A stretch of DNA of 64,000 nucleotides from Meloidogyne chitwoodi (lineage: Eukaryota > Nematoda > Chromadorea > Rhabditida > Meloidogynidae): NCBI GenBank assembly GCA_015183035.1, contig JACZZP010000012.1, forward strand, positions 1,798,001-1,862,000, read 5' to 3'. Shown in pieces: positions 11,814 through 24,551 of the stretch; position 1 is the first letter of the stretch, and every line of letters begins with the position of its first letter. Below the pieces are notes generated by a model. The model had not been told where the DNA came from, did no database searches, and worked only from the letters and a program-made list of their open reading frames with translations. Both the position numbers and the translations under genes were made by a program.

Positions 11814-13576
11814 ATTTTAAAAAAATTATGAAAAAAAGAATATTTTAGGGAATTATGGATATTTATTTGACATTTTTAAAAAATAAAGTTCTTTTATTAA
11901 TTATTTTTTAATTTTTGTGCCTTTCTATAAATAAGAGTAAACTGTAGTTGAATTTGGCGATTAATTGGCGTTGAAATGATTCGTCGATGAAAAAAAGAGA
12001 GAGTGCACAAAAAACGAGAGACAAAAATAAAAGAAAAAGAGAAAGAGAGAGTATGATAATAAAGGAGACATTGTTAGAGGAAAATTTTAAAATCATTGAT
12101 TCATCAGCTTTAGGAATTTTTTTTTAATTGTTTAACGATTCTGTTTTATTTTTGTTTAAGAAAACGTTGTTTTAATGTTCTATATATTATAAATTTATAA
12201 ATATATTCTAGAGATTAAAATGATTTGAAGAAAACAGGTAATATTTTAGGTTTTTTGTGTTAAATTAATTTCATTAAAACAAAATGTTGCTTTTACTGGT
12301 TCCGTACTCTAAGAGGATAATGCGGTTTATTTTTTACTTTTAATACATTTTGTAATTATGACAAATTAAGGCTCTCTATGTTATGCACAGAATTTCTGCG
12401 AATAACAAGGATAAATGGTTAGAGAAAGCGGTCGCCTAGAACATCATTCTTATAAATCTTGTTTTTTTATAATGGTTTTTTTGATTCCTTATTTTCATAA
12501 TTATTGTAATGCGGGTTCTTCAAAAATTTAAATAATTTACTTTTCCCAATGGCTACTTTTCTAAAATTTTGGCCAAAAGCAATTATTGAAATCTAATTAT
12601 TGGACGATGATTTTGTATTTGTCTAGTTTTACAAAAGTAACAGGTTTTTTTAATCTTTCCAGAAAACATACTTTGTGTAATTGTTTTAGATTTTAACACT
12701 ATTGAAATAATTAAAGATATTATTTGAAGAAATTGTCACGTTTCTAAATTATGTCTTAAGAAAGTTATATTTAAGAATCCATTCTTTACCTACCCGTTTT
12801 GGCGTTTTAATTTTTTTAGTTTACTTTTAGTGATCCAAAAGAAAATTTCTTTTCATAATGTTAAATTTTGACTTTTCTCAAGATGACGCCTTATTTTTTT
12901 AATTATTATTTATTTTTTTGATATTTTAATAAAAGTTTTAAATTATTATATTTTGTATTATTATATGTTTTTTATTCACTTTTATTATTTTTTCAAATTA
13001 TTTTAATTTTTCTTAATATTAATTTTTTATCAGTTTATATATATCTTGTCATCCGACAGTTATTGTTTGCATTTTGTTGTTACAACAATTAGACTGTGAA
13101 GTTGCAGTTGTTCTCTACTTGTAAGACAGGTTTTTTATTTTATTAATATTAATAGTTTAAAATCCAATTATCTATTAAATTGTGTAACAAACTGAGATTT
13201 TTTAATTTTTGTTTTAATAAGTAAGAATTTGATTTTTTTATTTTAGGTTATTTTTCCATTCAAAACTAACATATTTAAATAAAGTTTATTGAAATGTTTA
13301 TTAGCTTTATAAATATACGTATATGGCAATTTATTGTTCAAATTGAATCTCGTTATACTAGTTGGATCTGACAATACTAGTTGGATCTGACACCCCAAAT
13401 ATAAAGGCCATAGAGGTTTCATTATTTCAATGTTATTTTAGAGGAATTAATGTTTGTTTTAAATGAGTAGTAGTATTTATAACCAAAATTTGAAAAAGTA
13501 TTTAACGAGATTCAACATTTAAAAAAAGTAAAAGCTCTTTTAATAAAATTAATTCTTTTCTAATAATATATTTTTG
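11814..13576. other. Intergenic, with a small direct repeat
   Basis: About 1.8 kb between the 3' ends of the stomatin (+) and GPCR (-) genes. No coding exon is supported. At about 13355-13392 the unit ATACTAGTTGGATCTGACA occurs twice in tandem. There is also a short GA-rich stretch around 11990-12050. Confidence 0.5.
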
Positions 13577-16130
13577 TTATAAATAACTCGTCCCGTCTGT
13601 TTTATCTGTTAATTCATCTTCTAAAATATTTTCAACATTACTCGATCTTCTATAAATTATTCCTTCCTCTTCATCATCTCCTAAGCCAACAAGACAAAGT
13701 TTAGTAGTTATAGGATTAACCCAACCTTGTTGGGGTTTTTGTTGTTTTAATAAAGTCTCTGATTCATCACTTAATGATTCTAAACTAGCTATTTGTACAT
13801 CAATTGTTTCTTGTTCAGTATTACGTCCTCCACAAATTGATAAAAGTTCTCCAGTAATTGTTGTACTTCTAACAAATGTCATTTCAGAAATTGCTCCTCC
13901 TTTTTTAGTTGATTTTTTTTCATTTTTTACTATAAAAAATTGAAATAAATTACATATTTTCTTTAATACATATTTTGACATTTTACTTATATTTTTTTTA
14001 TTTTAAATTTCAAATATTTGGTATTTTTAATTTTGAGACAAAGTCCGCAATTTATGTCCTCAACTTTACCTTCATAGAATTGCGCAAAGATAGCGTCAAT
14101 CATTTACTGGTGTGTTTTCAAAGTGTTTCTTATTCCTTCATTTTATCGTTCGTCAAGTCCATTAGATTAATCGGTTATAAAAAGTTGCGGACAAAAATTG
14201 CGGACTTTTGTTCACAAAATTAAAAAGTACCAAATATTTTTAGTTTTTTTTTCTATTTTTTACCACTAAATGGTGTATTTGAAGCAGAAACTGATCTTTT
14301 CATAGTACCACTAATATTAACAAAATTTCCTCCTTGTTTTGAATTTGTAGTTGTAGATATTGTTCTATGTGCTGTTGATCTTTTGGGTAATTGAGAAGCA
14401 TTTCTTAGAAATGAACAAAATTTGCTTTTATTGACATAATAGGCCTTAATAGATTTTAAAAAGAAAATATTTTAGAATTTTAAAAATATAAAAATTACCC
14501 TAAGACACGGAAATTTTTGCATAAAAGTAACTCTATAATCACTGGAGCAAACACAGAAAATATAAAATTGAGCGGCATGGTTTGTTATTTCAAGTAAATT
14601 TGCGGCGGCGCGGAAAATCTGAGAAAATTTAAAATTTTTCAAATTAAAAAAAAAATTTTTTTACTTGATAATCAGGTCTTTTCTTAACAACTTCATTAAT
14701 AAATAACAAATTAATTGCAGCAGGTATATTACAAACAAAAAACATAACAGCAATTCCTCCAAGAATATAAAGTAAAGTGTCATCTCTAGCTGTTCCTTTA
14801 ACTGTTTCTCTATTTCTTAGTCTATCAAACATTTTTTGACGTTTACGAAATGCTATCATTATTTGAAAATTGAGCACAAAAAGAATCACAATTGGTAGAA
14901 AACGAAGAAATGCTTCTCGTGTCCATTTGTAGACCTAAAAGGAAAATTTGACAATTTTTTGAAAATTTTTTTGTTATTGAAATTCCATTTTTGAAGGTTT
15001 CAGTCTATTCTAATTTTGAAAAAAAATAAAATAATTATTTTTTTACCTGCCACCCAAAAGTTTTAGATATTTCGCTGTCTATAGCACCATAAGTGACTTC
15101 TCCTCTTGAATTAATTTTTTCATTAACAGAATATCTTGCAATTCCATAAGGAATGTAAAATAATGCGGGAACTGTATAAGCAATTATTATTGCCTTCATT
15201 GCACGTTTAGGTGAATTCCACATTCGAAAATGTAAAGGAAAGACAACTGAGACATAACGTTCTAAACTTAGAGCAACGACAATATAAACACCTGTAGCTA
15301 ATGCCCAATTTATAAACTAAAATTAAATTAATTAAAATTTAAAATTAATTTTACCGAAAGCATAACATGTGCTTGATAAAATCCATATAATGAATTTCTC
15401 TCAATAGGCACACCACTTTCCTTTAGCACTTCGCAACAAGCAAAAGCGAGTACAAAAAGCATGCAAAGAAGGTCAGAAACTGCTAAAGCACGCAAATACC
15501 TTTAAAATTTTTTAATTTTATTTTTTTACCTTTTACTATTTTTTTACGTCTATTTTTAAATTTTCTTTCTTTTTATTCTTTTATTTTATGTATGATGATT
15601 TAAATTGTTAACTATTTTGTTTTCTAATTAAGCCATATATTAGTATATATTCAATTAATTTATTTAATTTATTTTGTTTCTAAATAAATTAAATTATTAT
15701 TAAAGTCATATTTTAATATTTCTGTTAAATTAACAGTTGAAGTTACTTATTGTTAGAACAACCAAGTTTGGCTAAAAAAAAGTAATTAGACCTTTATCTG
15801 GGTTCTTACATAAATTAAATAGAAAAGTGTCCAATATATTTTTATTTTAAAAAAAATTAACTTTTACATATAAGAAACAGCTCTCAATCGTGGACTAGCA
15901 AGTGTTACAACATTCATAGAATTACCAATAATTCCAAGAACACAAATTGTTGGCATTATATAACAATAAGCAATAATATTTATATTTATTTTATTAGATT
16001 GTGAGGGTAATAATAATGATAATTGTTGTTGTTGTGTAATTAATGGTGTTATTGTTGTTGTTGAAGATATTTGAGATAAAAAATTTTGAATAATTTCTTC
16101 TTCTCCTCCTGCTGGTTCTGAGTCGTTCAT
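13577..16130 (-). CDS. Class A GPCR, neuropeptide-receptor-like
   Basis: A seven-transmembrane receptor of 533 residues. Exons: 15868-16130, 15355-15499, 15047-15316, 14665-14934, 14499-14618, 14264-14444 and 13577-13929; the sum is divisible by three and all phases fit. Visible landmarks are TM1 with GNSMNVVTL, TM2 with LRALAVSDLLCML, TM3 ending SLERYVSVVFPLHFR (ERY in place of DRY), TM6 with FFVCNIPAAINLLF, and a TM7 region with NHAAQFYIFCVCSSDYR in place of NPxxY. The N-terminal 50 residues are Ser/Thr/Gln-rich. The ~130-residue tail is Ser/Thr-rich and acidic at the end. This pattern resembles FMRFamide or myosuppressin-type worm receptors, but the ligand cannot be assigned. The last intron (13930-14263) contains a TIR repeat. 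Confidence 0.85.
14011..14241. repeat. TIR element (TCCGCAA family) in GPCR intron
   Basis: About 230 bp with terminal inverted repeats of 55-60 bp. The left end begins CAAATATTTGGTATTTTTAA and continues with AAGTCCGCAATTTATGTCC. The right end is the complement, with AAAGTTGCGGACAAAAATTG and then TACCAAATATTT. No coding capacity is seen. It lies wholly inside the last intron of the GPCR, and a related element occurs at 25073-25486. Confidence 0.8.
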
Positions 16131-17570
16131 TTCCTCTAGAAAAAAATTAAAAAAATTTTTTTTAATTTTTTAAAAAATTTAATTTTGGCATTTTAAGAAA
16201 ATTAAAATTTTAAATCAATAATTTTCTTCCCTTTTTTAATTTTTGGTTATTAAATATTTTCAATTAAATAATATTATAGGAAGGAAGAATAAAAAGTCTC
16301 TTTGGGGACACACCTAAAATATTTAAATACACTCCCTTTTAAGTTAGTAATTGTCGCCCAAAGGCATATTTAATTATTATTTAATTGGAATTTTTATTAA
16401 AAAAAAGAAAATATTTATTTTGGAATAAAACATCCTTTTTTAAAAATAAAATTAAGCTAAATGTTAAACCACTAAAAAAAAGAAAAAAAAAATTTTTTTA
16501 AAAAAACCTGGTAAAATTTTATTTATAAAAATGGGGGAAGAAAAATAACACGCAAGTAATGCGAACGTCAATCTAGCCAAAAAATAGTTTTAGTGATTGT
16601 TTAGGGTCTCCTTCTCTTTATTTTATTTATTTTTACAAAAATATCCCACTCACTCAAAGAAGAGAAGAATTGTCCTTTTTTACTTAAATCTTTTTTTTTT
16701 TAATTTTTAAAAATGTTTTTTTGAAAAATTTGCGTTTTTTTAAAGGAAGTTTAGTCTAAAATTCCTCTCTTTTATTTTACTCTCCCGGAAGGAAATAAAA
16801 AAAAGAAAAATAAAATTAGAAGAATGGGAAAAAAATTAAAAAATAAATATAAAATGACAAAAGTTAAAATTAATTTTTTTTAATTTTTGAAGATTTTTTA
16901 AATTTTCTTAAATAAAAAAAGAAAATCTTTTTTCTTCTTTCTAAATTTGTTTTAAGTTAAAGTAAAAGAATAAGAAGTTTTCTCATTAGCTTTAAATAAA
17001 TAAATATTTTGCATGGATTCTCTTCTTTTTCTCTTCTTTTTTTTATTTTTCTATGAAGGGATTCTTGGTTAAAGTTTTTAAAAAAATAGAGAGAGAAAAG
17101 GGGATATATTTGCTTTTTAATTGTTTTATTAAATAAGAGAGAATATTTTAATTAGAAAAGGGAGAGAAATTTAATTTTTTAAATTATTTCATAGAATTTA
17201 AAAAAAAAACTAAAATTATTAGAATAAAAAGAAATTAAATAGAAATTAAATATTTAATTTTAAATAAATATTATTCTCTTTTTTGGACAATTCACTGAAA
17301 AAATTAATTTTATTTGGGGAAAATGTTTTTTTTTTAATTTAGGTATTTATTTTTAGAACAGATTTTTTTAAATTTTTTTTTAAATTTTTTTATTTTTTTT
17401 ATAGATTTAAGACCCAATAGTACAATTTTTGTTTTAAATTTGTTCCAAAATTAAACTAAAATTTCCAAAAAAAAAAATTAATTTTTTTTAAATTAAATGT
17501 ATTTTTAATTAATTAGGTATATCCTTTTAAGAATTATTAAAATTAATAAATTTTAGAAAAAAAAAAGAAA
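16131..17570. other. Divergent intergenic region, no gene seen
   Basis: AT-rich 1.4 kb between the divergently transcribed GPCR (-) and DR1 (+), so it should hold both promoters. I cannot point to a defined promoter element or any exon. Confidence 0.5.
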
Positions 17571-20553
17571 ATGGCAGAAGAAGAAGCTGAAGGTGTTGGA
17601 TTACCACAAAAAGGATTAAATATGAGTAAAATTAAATTTAATAAAAAAATAAAATTAAAATTAATTTAAAAAGTAATAAAAGATGCACTGCCAGATATGA
17701 GAATAGCCAATGAAACACGTGAAGTATTAAATCAATGTTGTGTTGAATTTATTAAACATATTTCAAAAGAAGCACAATTAATATCTTCTAAAGATCAAAG
17801 AAAGACTATTTATCATGATCATGTTCAAAAAGGTTGGAATTTATTTTTTTTTAAAATATTTTATAAAATTTAAATTAATGTGTGTAGAAATTAAAAAATT
17901 TTAGAAAATAAATTAATTTTTTTTTTAAAGTTGCTAGGCTTAACTAATTAATTTATATTTAAATACACCCTTTTTTAATGTTTCTAAATTTTATTTTATT
18001 TTTTAATTTTATTAAAAGGATATTTAAAATAATTCTTTTTTATTGGATATTAGGAAAAAAAGAAGAAGAATTTTTAAATTGATTTTTCACCTTTTTTCCG
18101 GATTTTAAATAATTTAAATGTTTAATATATAAACACTCTCCTCTACCCACGCGTTTTAAAAAATAAAAAAGAATTATTGGAAGAAAAGAATTAAAAAAAA
18201 ATAAAATTTATTTTTTTTAAAAATACAAATGTTTAATTTAAAATTAAAAAAAAAAATTTTAATTAAATTATTTTTAAAAATTCGCGCAAAAATAAAAGAG
18301 AAAAAAATATTTTTTAATAAAAAGAGTTTAATAAATAAATAAAAATAGCAAAAATTAAAGATTAAAAAATTTCTTTTTTAAAAAAAAAAAGAATTCGATC
18401 GGATTTCTTTTTTTTCTCTTTTCTTTTCTTTTAGAATGATGGATTTTGACGTAGAAATATATCCCTTGGGTATTTTTTAAAAATTGTTTTAAATTTTTAA
18501 AAAATATTTTTAAATAATTTATTTCTTTTTTTGGTCTAAAATTAGTTAAAAAATAAATAAATACTCAAGAGATCACTTTTAATTAAAATTAATTTTATTT
18601 TAAATGCAACACTTTTCACTTAAAAATTAATTTAAAATAAATATTATTTTTTTTTTTAATTTTTTTATTATTTGAAAATATAGAAGAAAAAAAAAGAAAA
18701 TAAAATTTTAAAAATTATTTAAATCAAAAATAGATTTTTTTTAACATATTTAAAAAAATTAGCTATAATTTAAAAATATTATTTATATTTATTTATTTAA
18801 AAAAAAGAAAGAAAAAAAGTCAGCCAATGAATATTTTTATTTTATTTTTTAAAAGACTCCCCCATATTCTTTTTAAATAAAAAAATGATTTTAAGAAATA
18901 AAAAAGTATTTAAAAAAATATTTTTTTTTTCTAATATAGGGAGTATTATTAGCTTTAATTTTTGATTATAAGAAAATAAAAAAAAATAAAAATATTTTAT
19001 TTTTTATTTTTAGAGAATATTAAAAAAAGGGGAGAAAACTGAGAGGGGGTTTTTTAATAATAAAAAAATATTAAATTAATTTATTAAAAAAATTATATTT
19101 TTTTAATTTAAAAAATTCAAAATATTGATTATATAATTGGAAATAATTTTTAGTCAAAATATATATATTTTTTAATTTTAATTTTTTTAATAGGCTAATT
19201 AATTTTTATTTAATTTTTTTCAGCATTAAAAAATCTTGGTTTTCCTCGTGAATATATAGATGCAGCAAATTCAGTTTTAGGAGAATGTAAAATAGCAGCA
19301 GAAAAACGTTTAAAAAGAAAGAATTCTCGTTTGGATAAATGTGGAATACCTGAAGAACAACTTTGGCAAATGCAGCAAAGACTTATTGAACAGGTGGGCA
19401 ATTTTTAAAAAAATATATTATTTTTTAAATTAGAAATTTGAGACATTTTTATATTTTAAAAGATTTAGTTTAATATAATATTATTTTTTGAGAAAGAAAA
19501 AAAAGAGTTAGAAGGGTTTGTTTGTTACAAAATAATAAAGGGGGAGTTTATTAATAATTTAAATTAAATTTATTATTTTTTTTTTGAATATTTTCCCCTT
19601 TTAAGATTATTAAAAAATAAAAGATTTTTTTTTAAGAGAAAAATAATATTTTTTGGGGGCAAAGTTTTTTTTTTTTTAATTTTTAAATGTTTAATTTAAA
19701 TATTTAATTTAAAAAAGGAAAAAAAGTTTATTTTACTATTTCTTTTTAAATAAAAATATATTTTTTAAAATTAATTTAAATAAAAAAACTTGTTAAAGTG
19801 TAAAACACAAAAATAAAATAAACTTTTTTTTTAAAGTTTTTAGAAAAAAAGTTTATTTATTTATTAAATAAACAAAGAAAAAAAAAGTTGAATAAGTTTT
19901 TTTATTTGTTGCTAAAATTAGCTTTTTTTTAGTAAATTTAAAAAAAAAAGAAAAAATAAGCGCAAATATTTTATTTAAATTGTTAAAAAAGACAAAGTTT
20001 TGTTAATTTAATATATCCTTTTTTTCTTTTTTTTCCCTTTGCAAGTGTGAGAAAAAGAATTCTTATTAACTAATTATTTTATTTTTTTTGCTAATATTTA
20101 GAAAAAGCTTTGAAAAAAAATTCTTTTTTTAACTTTACTATAATTAGAGAATATTAAAAGATTAAAAAAAAATAAAAGAAAATTAAAGAAAATTTTTCTT
20201 TTAAAAAAAGGAATAAATAAAATATTAGAGAAAAAAGAGAAAATTTTAAATAAAAATAATATTAAATTAATTAATTTTTTTTTTTGAATTTTAAAAAGTA
20301 GAGGAAGAGGAAGGTTTATTTTTAGAATTTTATTAAAAAATTATTTTTTTTTAATTTTTGCTAATAATAATTTTTAAAATATATTGGAAATTAAATAAAA
20401 ATAAATAAAATTAATTTTTCAAAATTAGTTAATTTATGTAAAAAAGGAAGATAATTAATTTTTGTAAATAAATGGAAGAGAAAAAGTAGTACCCTTGGGA
20501 AAATAAAAAAAAAATATTTTTTTATTTTTAAGAGAAATGAAAGGTGACACAAA

Positions 20554-20592
<39 letters not shown>

Positions 20593-23500
20593 AATATATT
20601 TTTTGAATAAATAAATATATTCTTGTTTTTTGTCTGTCTTGGCCCTTATTTAATGTAAATTTTTTATTTTATTTTTTAATTTATTTATTTTTTTGGGGGA
20701 ATAAATTGTAGAAAAAAAGGAAAAATAATAAAATATTTAAAAAATAAAATTTTTGCAACATTATTTAATTTTTAAATTTATTTATTTTTAAAAATTATTT
20801 AAATAAAAGGGAAGAAAGAATTTAATAAATTAAACTATTTTTTAAACAATTTTTATTTAATTATATTTATTTATTAAATAAAAGGAATATTTTTTAAAAA
20901 ATTTAAATAATTTTTACATTTATTTTTTAAATAAAAATTAAATTAAATTTTTTAAAATATTTAATTTAAATTAAAAAAAAACTAACCATAATCATTTTGT
21001 AATAAATATTGTATATTTTTATTATAATTAATTATTTCATTTCCCCCCAATATATCATCATTATCCTCATAATTTTCAATTAATAAAGAAGAAGAAGAAT
21101 AAATATTATTATTATTTTTAAATAATAATAATGACATTTAATTTATTTATTTATTTATTTAACTGAAAAAATTAATTTATTTTAATATTTTTGGCTCTAT
21201 TACACAATACCTATACGTCCAATCAACTTTTTATATAATTTAATTAAAATTAATTTTAAATGTTTTAACAAATTAAACAGGGAATTGGACTCGCATCTCT
21301 TCCAATATTATATGTTGAAAGATTTTTTGTTATTATTGAAACGTTGAAAATATATATTGAAAGAGATATGAAGGTAACATTAATGCCATGAAGGTACTCT
21401 TGAGGGCTCCCCAAGTAACCTAAATTCCCTTTTGTTCTTTTAAACTATTAATATTTTTTAATAAAGCTCTATTAGTCCTGGCTTTATAATAAATAAGACT
21501 ATTTTTATATTTTCGAATTTGTGGATTGGACGTATATTGTGTAATTTAGCCTATTTTTTATTAAATTAATTTTTATTAGGAAATTACTAAAATATTTTAA
21601 TTGTTTCCCATGTCAAAGTATACATTCTTAATATAATTTAATAATATTTTTTAAATTTATTTTAATTTATTTTTTTAAATTTTTGTTTAAAATTAAATAG
21701 ATTTGTGGGAGAATATTATTTAAAGAACAAAAAATATATATTTTTTAAATATCTGAAGATTTTTCCGTTTTTGCCCTTTTTTATTTTTTCTAAATGATAA
21801 AGAAAAAAGACACACACAAAAAAAATTTATTTTTGAAGACACAAAAAAAAATATTTTTTGGTAGTAGTAAATTGTTTAAATTAAAGGGAAGGAACTAAAA
21901 AAAATAAAAAGAAAAACTAAAAGTTGTATAAAAAGGACACAAGTTTTATATTTAAATTGAGAATATATTACTAGAGAAAAGAAAATATATATATTTGATT
22001 TACGGGGAAATTTTAACTGAAAAAAATATTTTTTTTTTTTTTCAGTAGGGAAATTTCTTCCTTGCGCCGCGGTTTTTAGGCGCATCGTAAGGGGCAACAA
22101 GTTTTAATGACCCGAAAGGTTGCGCCGAAAAATCGCGGCGCAAATGTTGGCGCACCTTTTTAAAATAATAATTAATTTTAAAAAACCTAAACAAATAACT
22201 TATTAAAGTTTAATTTTATTTAAAAAAAAGTGACAAAACAATATAAATATTATCTATTTATTTATGCTAATATAATAAGTAATCTCTTTCAAGAAAGTTT
22301 GGCTAAAAGAAATTTTAAAATTAAAAAAGAAAAAAGAAAAATTTATATTATCTTTTTATAGTGCTATTTAATAAAAAAATTTTTTTATTAAATTATATAT
22401 ATAGGTATATATAAGTATTTTGATTTTTATTTATTTTTAATAAATTTATTTAAAACTGACTTTTAAAAAGTTTTAAATTTAATATTATATATTCTTTTTT
22501 TAAAAAAGAAAAAAATAATAATAATTTTCGTCATTCTTTTTTTTAATAATTTATTTTGTGTGTTGAAAAAATTTTGAAAAAAAAATTTTTTTTGTTTTTT
22601 TAACCTTTATATTTTATTTAAACTAATTTTTAATTATTAATAAAAAAAGCAGAAAATATATTTTTTTAATTTTTTGTGGGAAAATTATTATTATTTATCT
22701 CTTTTTTGTTTATTTTTTTTTTAAAAATTATTCACACATAACAAATATTATTATTTATTTTTCTATCCCTTCTTCTTCTTAAATTTTCTCACCCATAAAT
22801 AATTATTTTGTTTTTTTGAATATTTAAAAAAAAATAAAGATTTTTTGGATAATAAAAAAATTAAAAAATATGATGATATTTAATTAATTATTATCTTATT
22901 TTTTAATATTTAATGAAATAGAAAAATTAAATAATTTTAAAAATATGATGGAGAGAATTTAAATTTAATTTTTTAATTTTAATTTATTTAAAAATAATTT
23001 TTTAAGAGTATTGGGTACTAATATTTTCAAAAAAAAAAAAAATAATAAATTTTTTTATAAAATCGAAATATTCTAATTTTTACAATTATTTTAAGAGTAT
23101 TTTGTTGATAAAATGAAATAATTAATTTTTTTATTTTAAACATTTTTTAATAAAAAAACTGTCGCGCAGAAATAAAAAATTAAAAAAAAATAATTTATTT
23201 AAAAAAGTCTTGCCTTTAATGTCTGTAAAAATAATATTTATTAAAAAAAATATTATTTGTTTAAATTAACTTTTTATTTATTAGAAAAGCCTTTTTTCTT
23301 CTCTTTAAAATATTATTAAAAATAAATTGAGTTAATTTAGTATTTTTAATTTTTTATTGTTGTTTTTTATTTTCTTAAAAATTGTACACTTTATTAAAAA
23401 CGTCATTTTAATTCATTAAATTTTTTTTTATTTTTTTTCTAAATTTATTTAATTTTTAAAAGGCTCGCCGTGAAGAAGCCGAAAAGCAACATGCAGCATT

Positions 23501-23963
23501 TTCCCAATTTGGGGGTAGTTTTGATAATTATATTGGTAGTGGAAATACTTCTTTTCAAAACAATATGACAACATTTAATTATAATCAACAACAACAACAA
23601 ATGTCTTCTTCTTCTTTTCCTCAACATACATTTTTAGTTCCTTCATTACCTCCTTTACAACAACAACAACAACAAACATTAATATCAGAAACAACAAAAA
23701 CATTAGAAACATCTTCTTCTTTATTTGTTTTACCCCAACAAACATCAATTACAACAACAATGAATAATAATACTTTAATGCCTTTTGGTTTAACACCTCA
23801 ACAATTAATTGTTCCAGAATGTTCTTCTTCTTCTCAACAACAACAACAATTATTATTGCCTGAATTAACTGCTGCTAAAACTGCACAAATGTTATTGTTT
23901 GGAGATAAAAAAGATAATGAAAATGATGAAGATTATGATGAAGAAGAAAATTATGATATTTAA
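17571..23963 (+). CDS. dr1: DR1 / NC2-beta TBP-binding repressor
   Basis: NC2-beta pairs with NC2-alpha (DRAP1) through a histone fold and binds TBP on promoters to block preinitiation-complex assembly. Exons: 17571-17625, 17674-17832, 19224-19393 and 23463-23963, giving 294 residues. The histone fold spans about residues 15-95: IIKDALPDMRIANETREV, CCVEFIKHISKEAQLIS, TIYHDHVQKALKNLGF. It is followed by ECKIAAEKRLKRKNSRL and GIPEEQLWQMQQRL, both diagnostic of Dr1. The C-terminal 150 residues are a Gln-rich, Ser/Thr-rich tail ending in an acidic stretch. The tail is longer than in vertebrate Dr1 (about 176 residues), which also ends acidic. Introns 2 and 3 (1.4 and 4.1 kb) are far larger than any others here. 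The third holds several repeats and an exon-like ORF on the other strand. Confidence 0.92.
20551..20594. repeat. (AAAT)n microsatellite
   Basis: About eleven perfect AAAT units in the large third intron of DR1. Confidence 0.9.
20987..21137 (-). CDS. Exon-like ORF nested in DR1 intron
   Basis: On the strand opposite to DR1 an ATG at 21137 opens 50 codons (MSLLLFKNNNNIYSSSS… ending IQYLLQNDY) and stops at a good donor (G then GTTAGT). A strong acceptor-like TTTTTTCAG lies about 25 bases upstream of the ATG, as for a trans-spliced first exon. I find no downstream exon between 20300 and 20987, so this is an isolated first-exon candidate or chance. The low-complexity Asn/Ser content resembles true coding exons elsewhere in this window. 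Confidence 0.28.
21193..21551. mobile_element. Non-autonomous TIR DNA element with exon-like cargo
   Basis: Imperfect terminal inverted repeats of about 34 bp bound a 359-bp element in the DR1 intron. The left end contains TTACACAATACCTATACG then TCCAATC; the right end contains the complement GATTGGACG then TATATTGTGTAA. Inside, on the plus strand, the block 21281-21373 is open for 31 codons (GIGLASLPILYVERFFVI…). It is preceded by AAACAG and followed by GTAACA, like a spliced exon. No transposase is present. Confidence 0.7.
22062..22143. repeat. GC-rich hairpin inverted repeat
   Basis: TTGCGCCGCGGTTTTTAGG plus CGCA at 22062-22084 pairs with the sequence at 22121-22143 (ending ATCGCGGCGCAA). 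The stem is 23 bp with about two mismatches and the loop 36 bases. It is a GC-rich island in extremely AT-rich intron sequence, so it is a foreign insertion or a structured element. A further GGCGCACC follows at about 22148. Confidence 0.7.
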
Positions 23964-24026
23964 AATTAATTAATTAATTATATGACAATTTAATATAATT
24001 AAAATTGAATATTTTTTTATTTAAAT

Positions 24027-24372
24027 TAGATACTGGCGCGAGACGAGATCTCGTATGCGGGATTTCGTGCCCAGACATTTCGTCGAACATAATTGCACGA
24101 CATTTCGTCCCAACGGCAAAAGTTCGTGGGCTTGGGTAAACGAAATGTAGTTTTTTTGCCATAGAGGCGAAATGTCGTGCAATTTTGTTCGACGAAATAT
24201 ACAGGTCCCGCGGGATTTTGCTGTAATACTGCTGCTCTCGCAATCTGGCACCTTTTTTGAATTTTCGGGATTTTTGCAGAAATGTGGGATTAATTCTGCA
24301 GATCCCCCGTCATTTTTTAGAAATACTCCCGCCTGTGGGATCCCGCAAACGCTATGTATTTTGCCGACCTCT
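24027..24372. repeat. GC-richer inverted-repeat element
   Basis: Directly after DR1 the composition becomes far less AT-rich for about 345 bp. Arms of about 40 bp at roughly 24075-24115 and 24163-24205 are inverted copies sharing ACATTTCGTCGAACA and ATTGCACGACATTTCG. The right half repeats the theme TGTGGGAT / GCGGGAT (for example GTGGGATCCCGC). Short open frames on both strands are a by-product of the base composition. No transposase is seen; this is probably a decayed MITE or foldback copy. Confidence 0.7.
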
Positions 24373-24551
24373 AATTTAAACTTTTTCTAAAAAATATTTT
24401 TTAATAAATAATTAATGGACAAAAAAAGGAGATATCAATTTTAAATAGGATAACATTTGATCCAAAAAATTTTTTTTCTTCTTGTCAATAAATTTTAATT
24501 TTTTTAGATTTAAAAAAATTAAATTTTAAATACATATTTTTATCAACAACA

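Noticed and set aside
20551..20594. Possible CRISPR-like regular repeat
   Set aside because: Simple AAAT microsatellite in a eukaryotic intron, no spacers.
23445..23627. Minus-strand ORF at the DR1 last exon
   Set aside because: Antisense shadow of the Gln-rich DR1 tail.
24021..24390. Several overlapping ORFs on both strands
   Set aside because: All lie in the GC-richer inverted-repeat block, where stops are rarer; they have no splice sites or family match.
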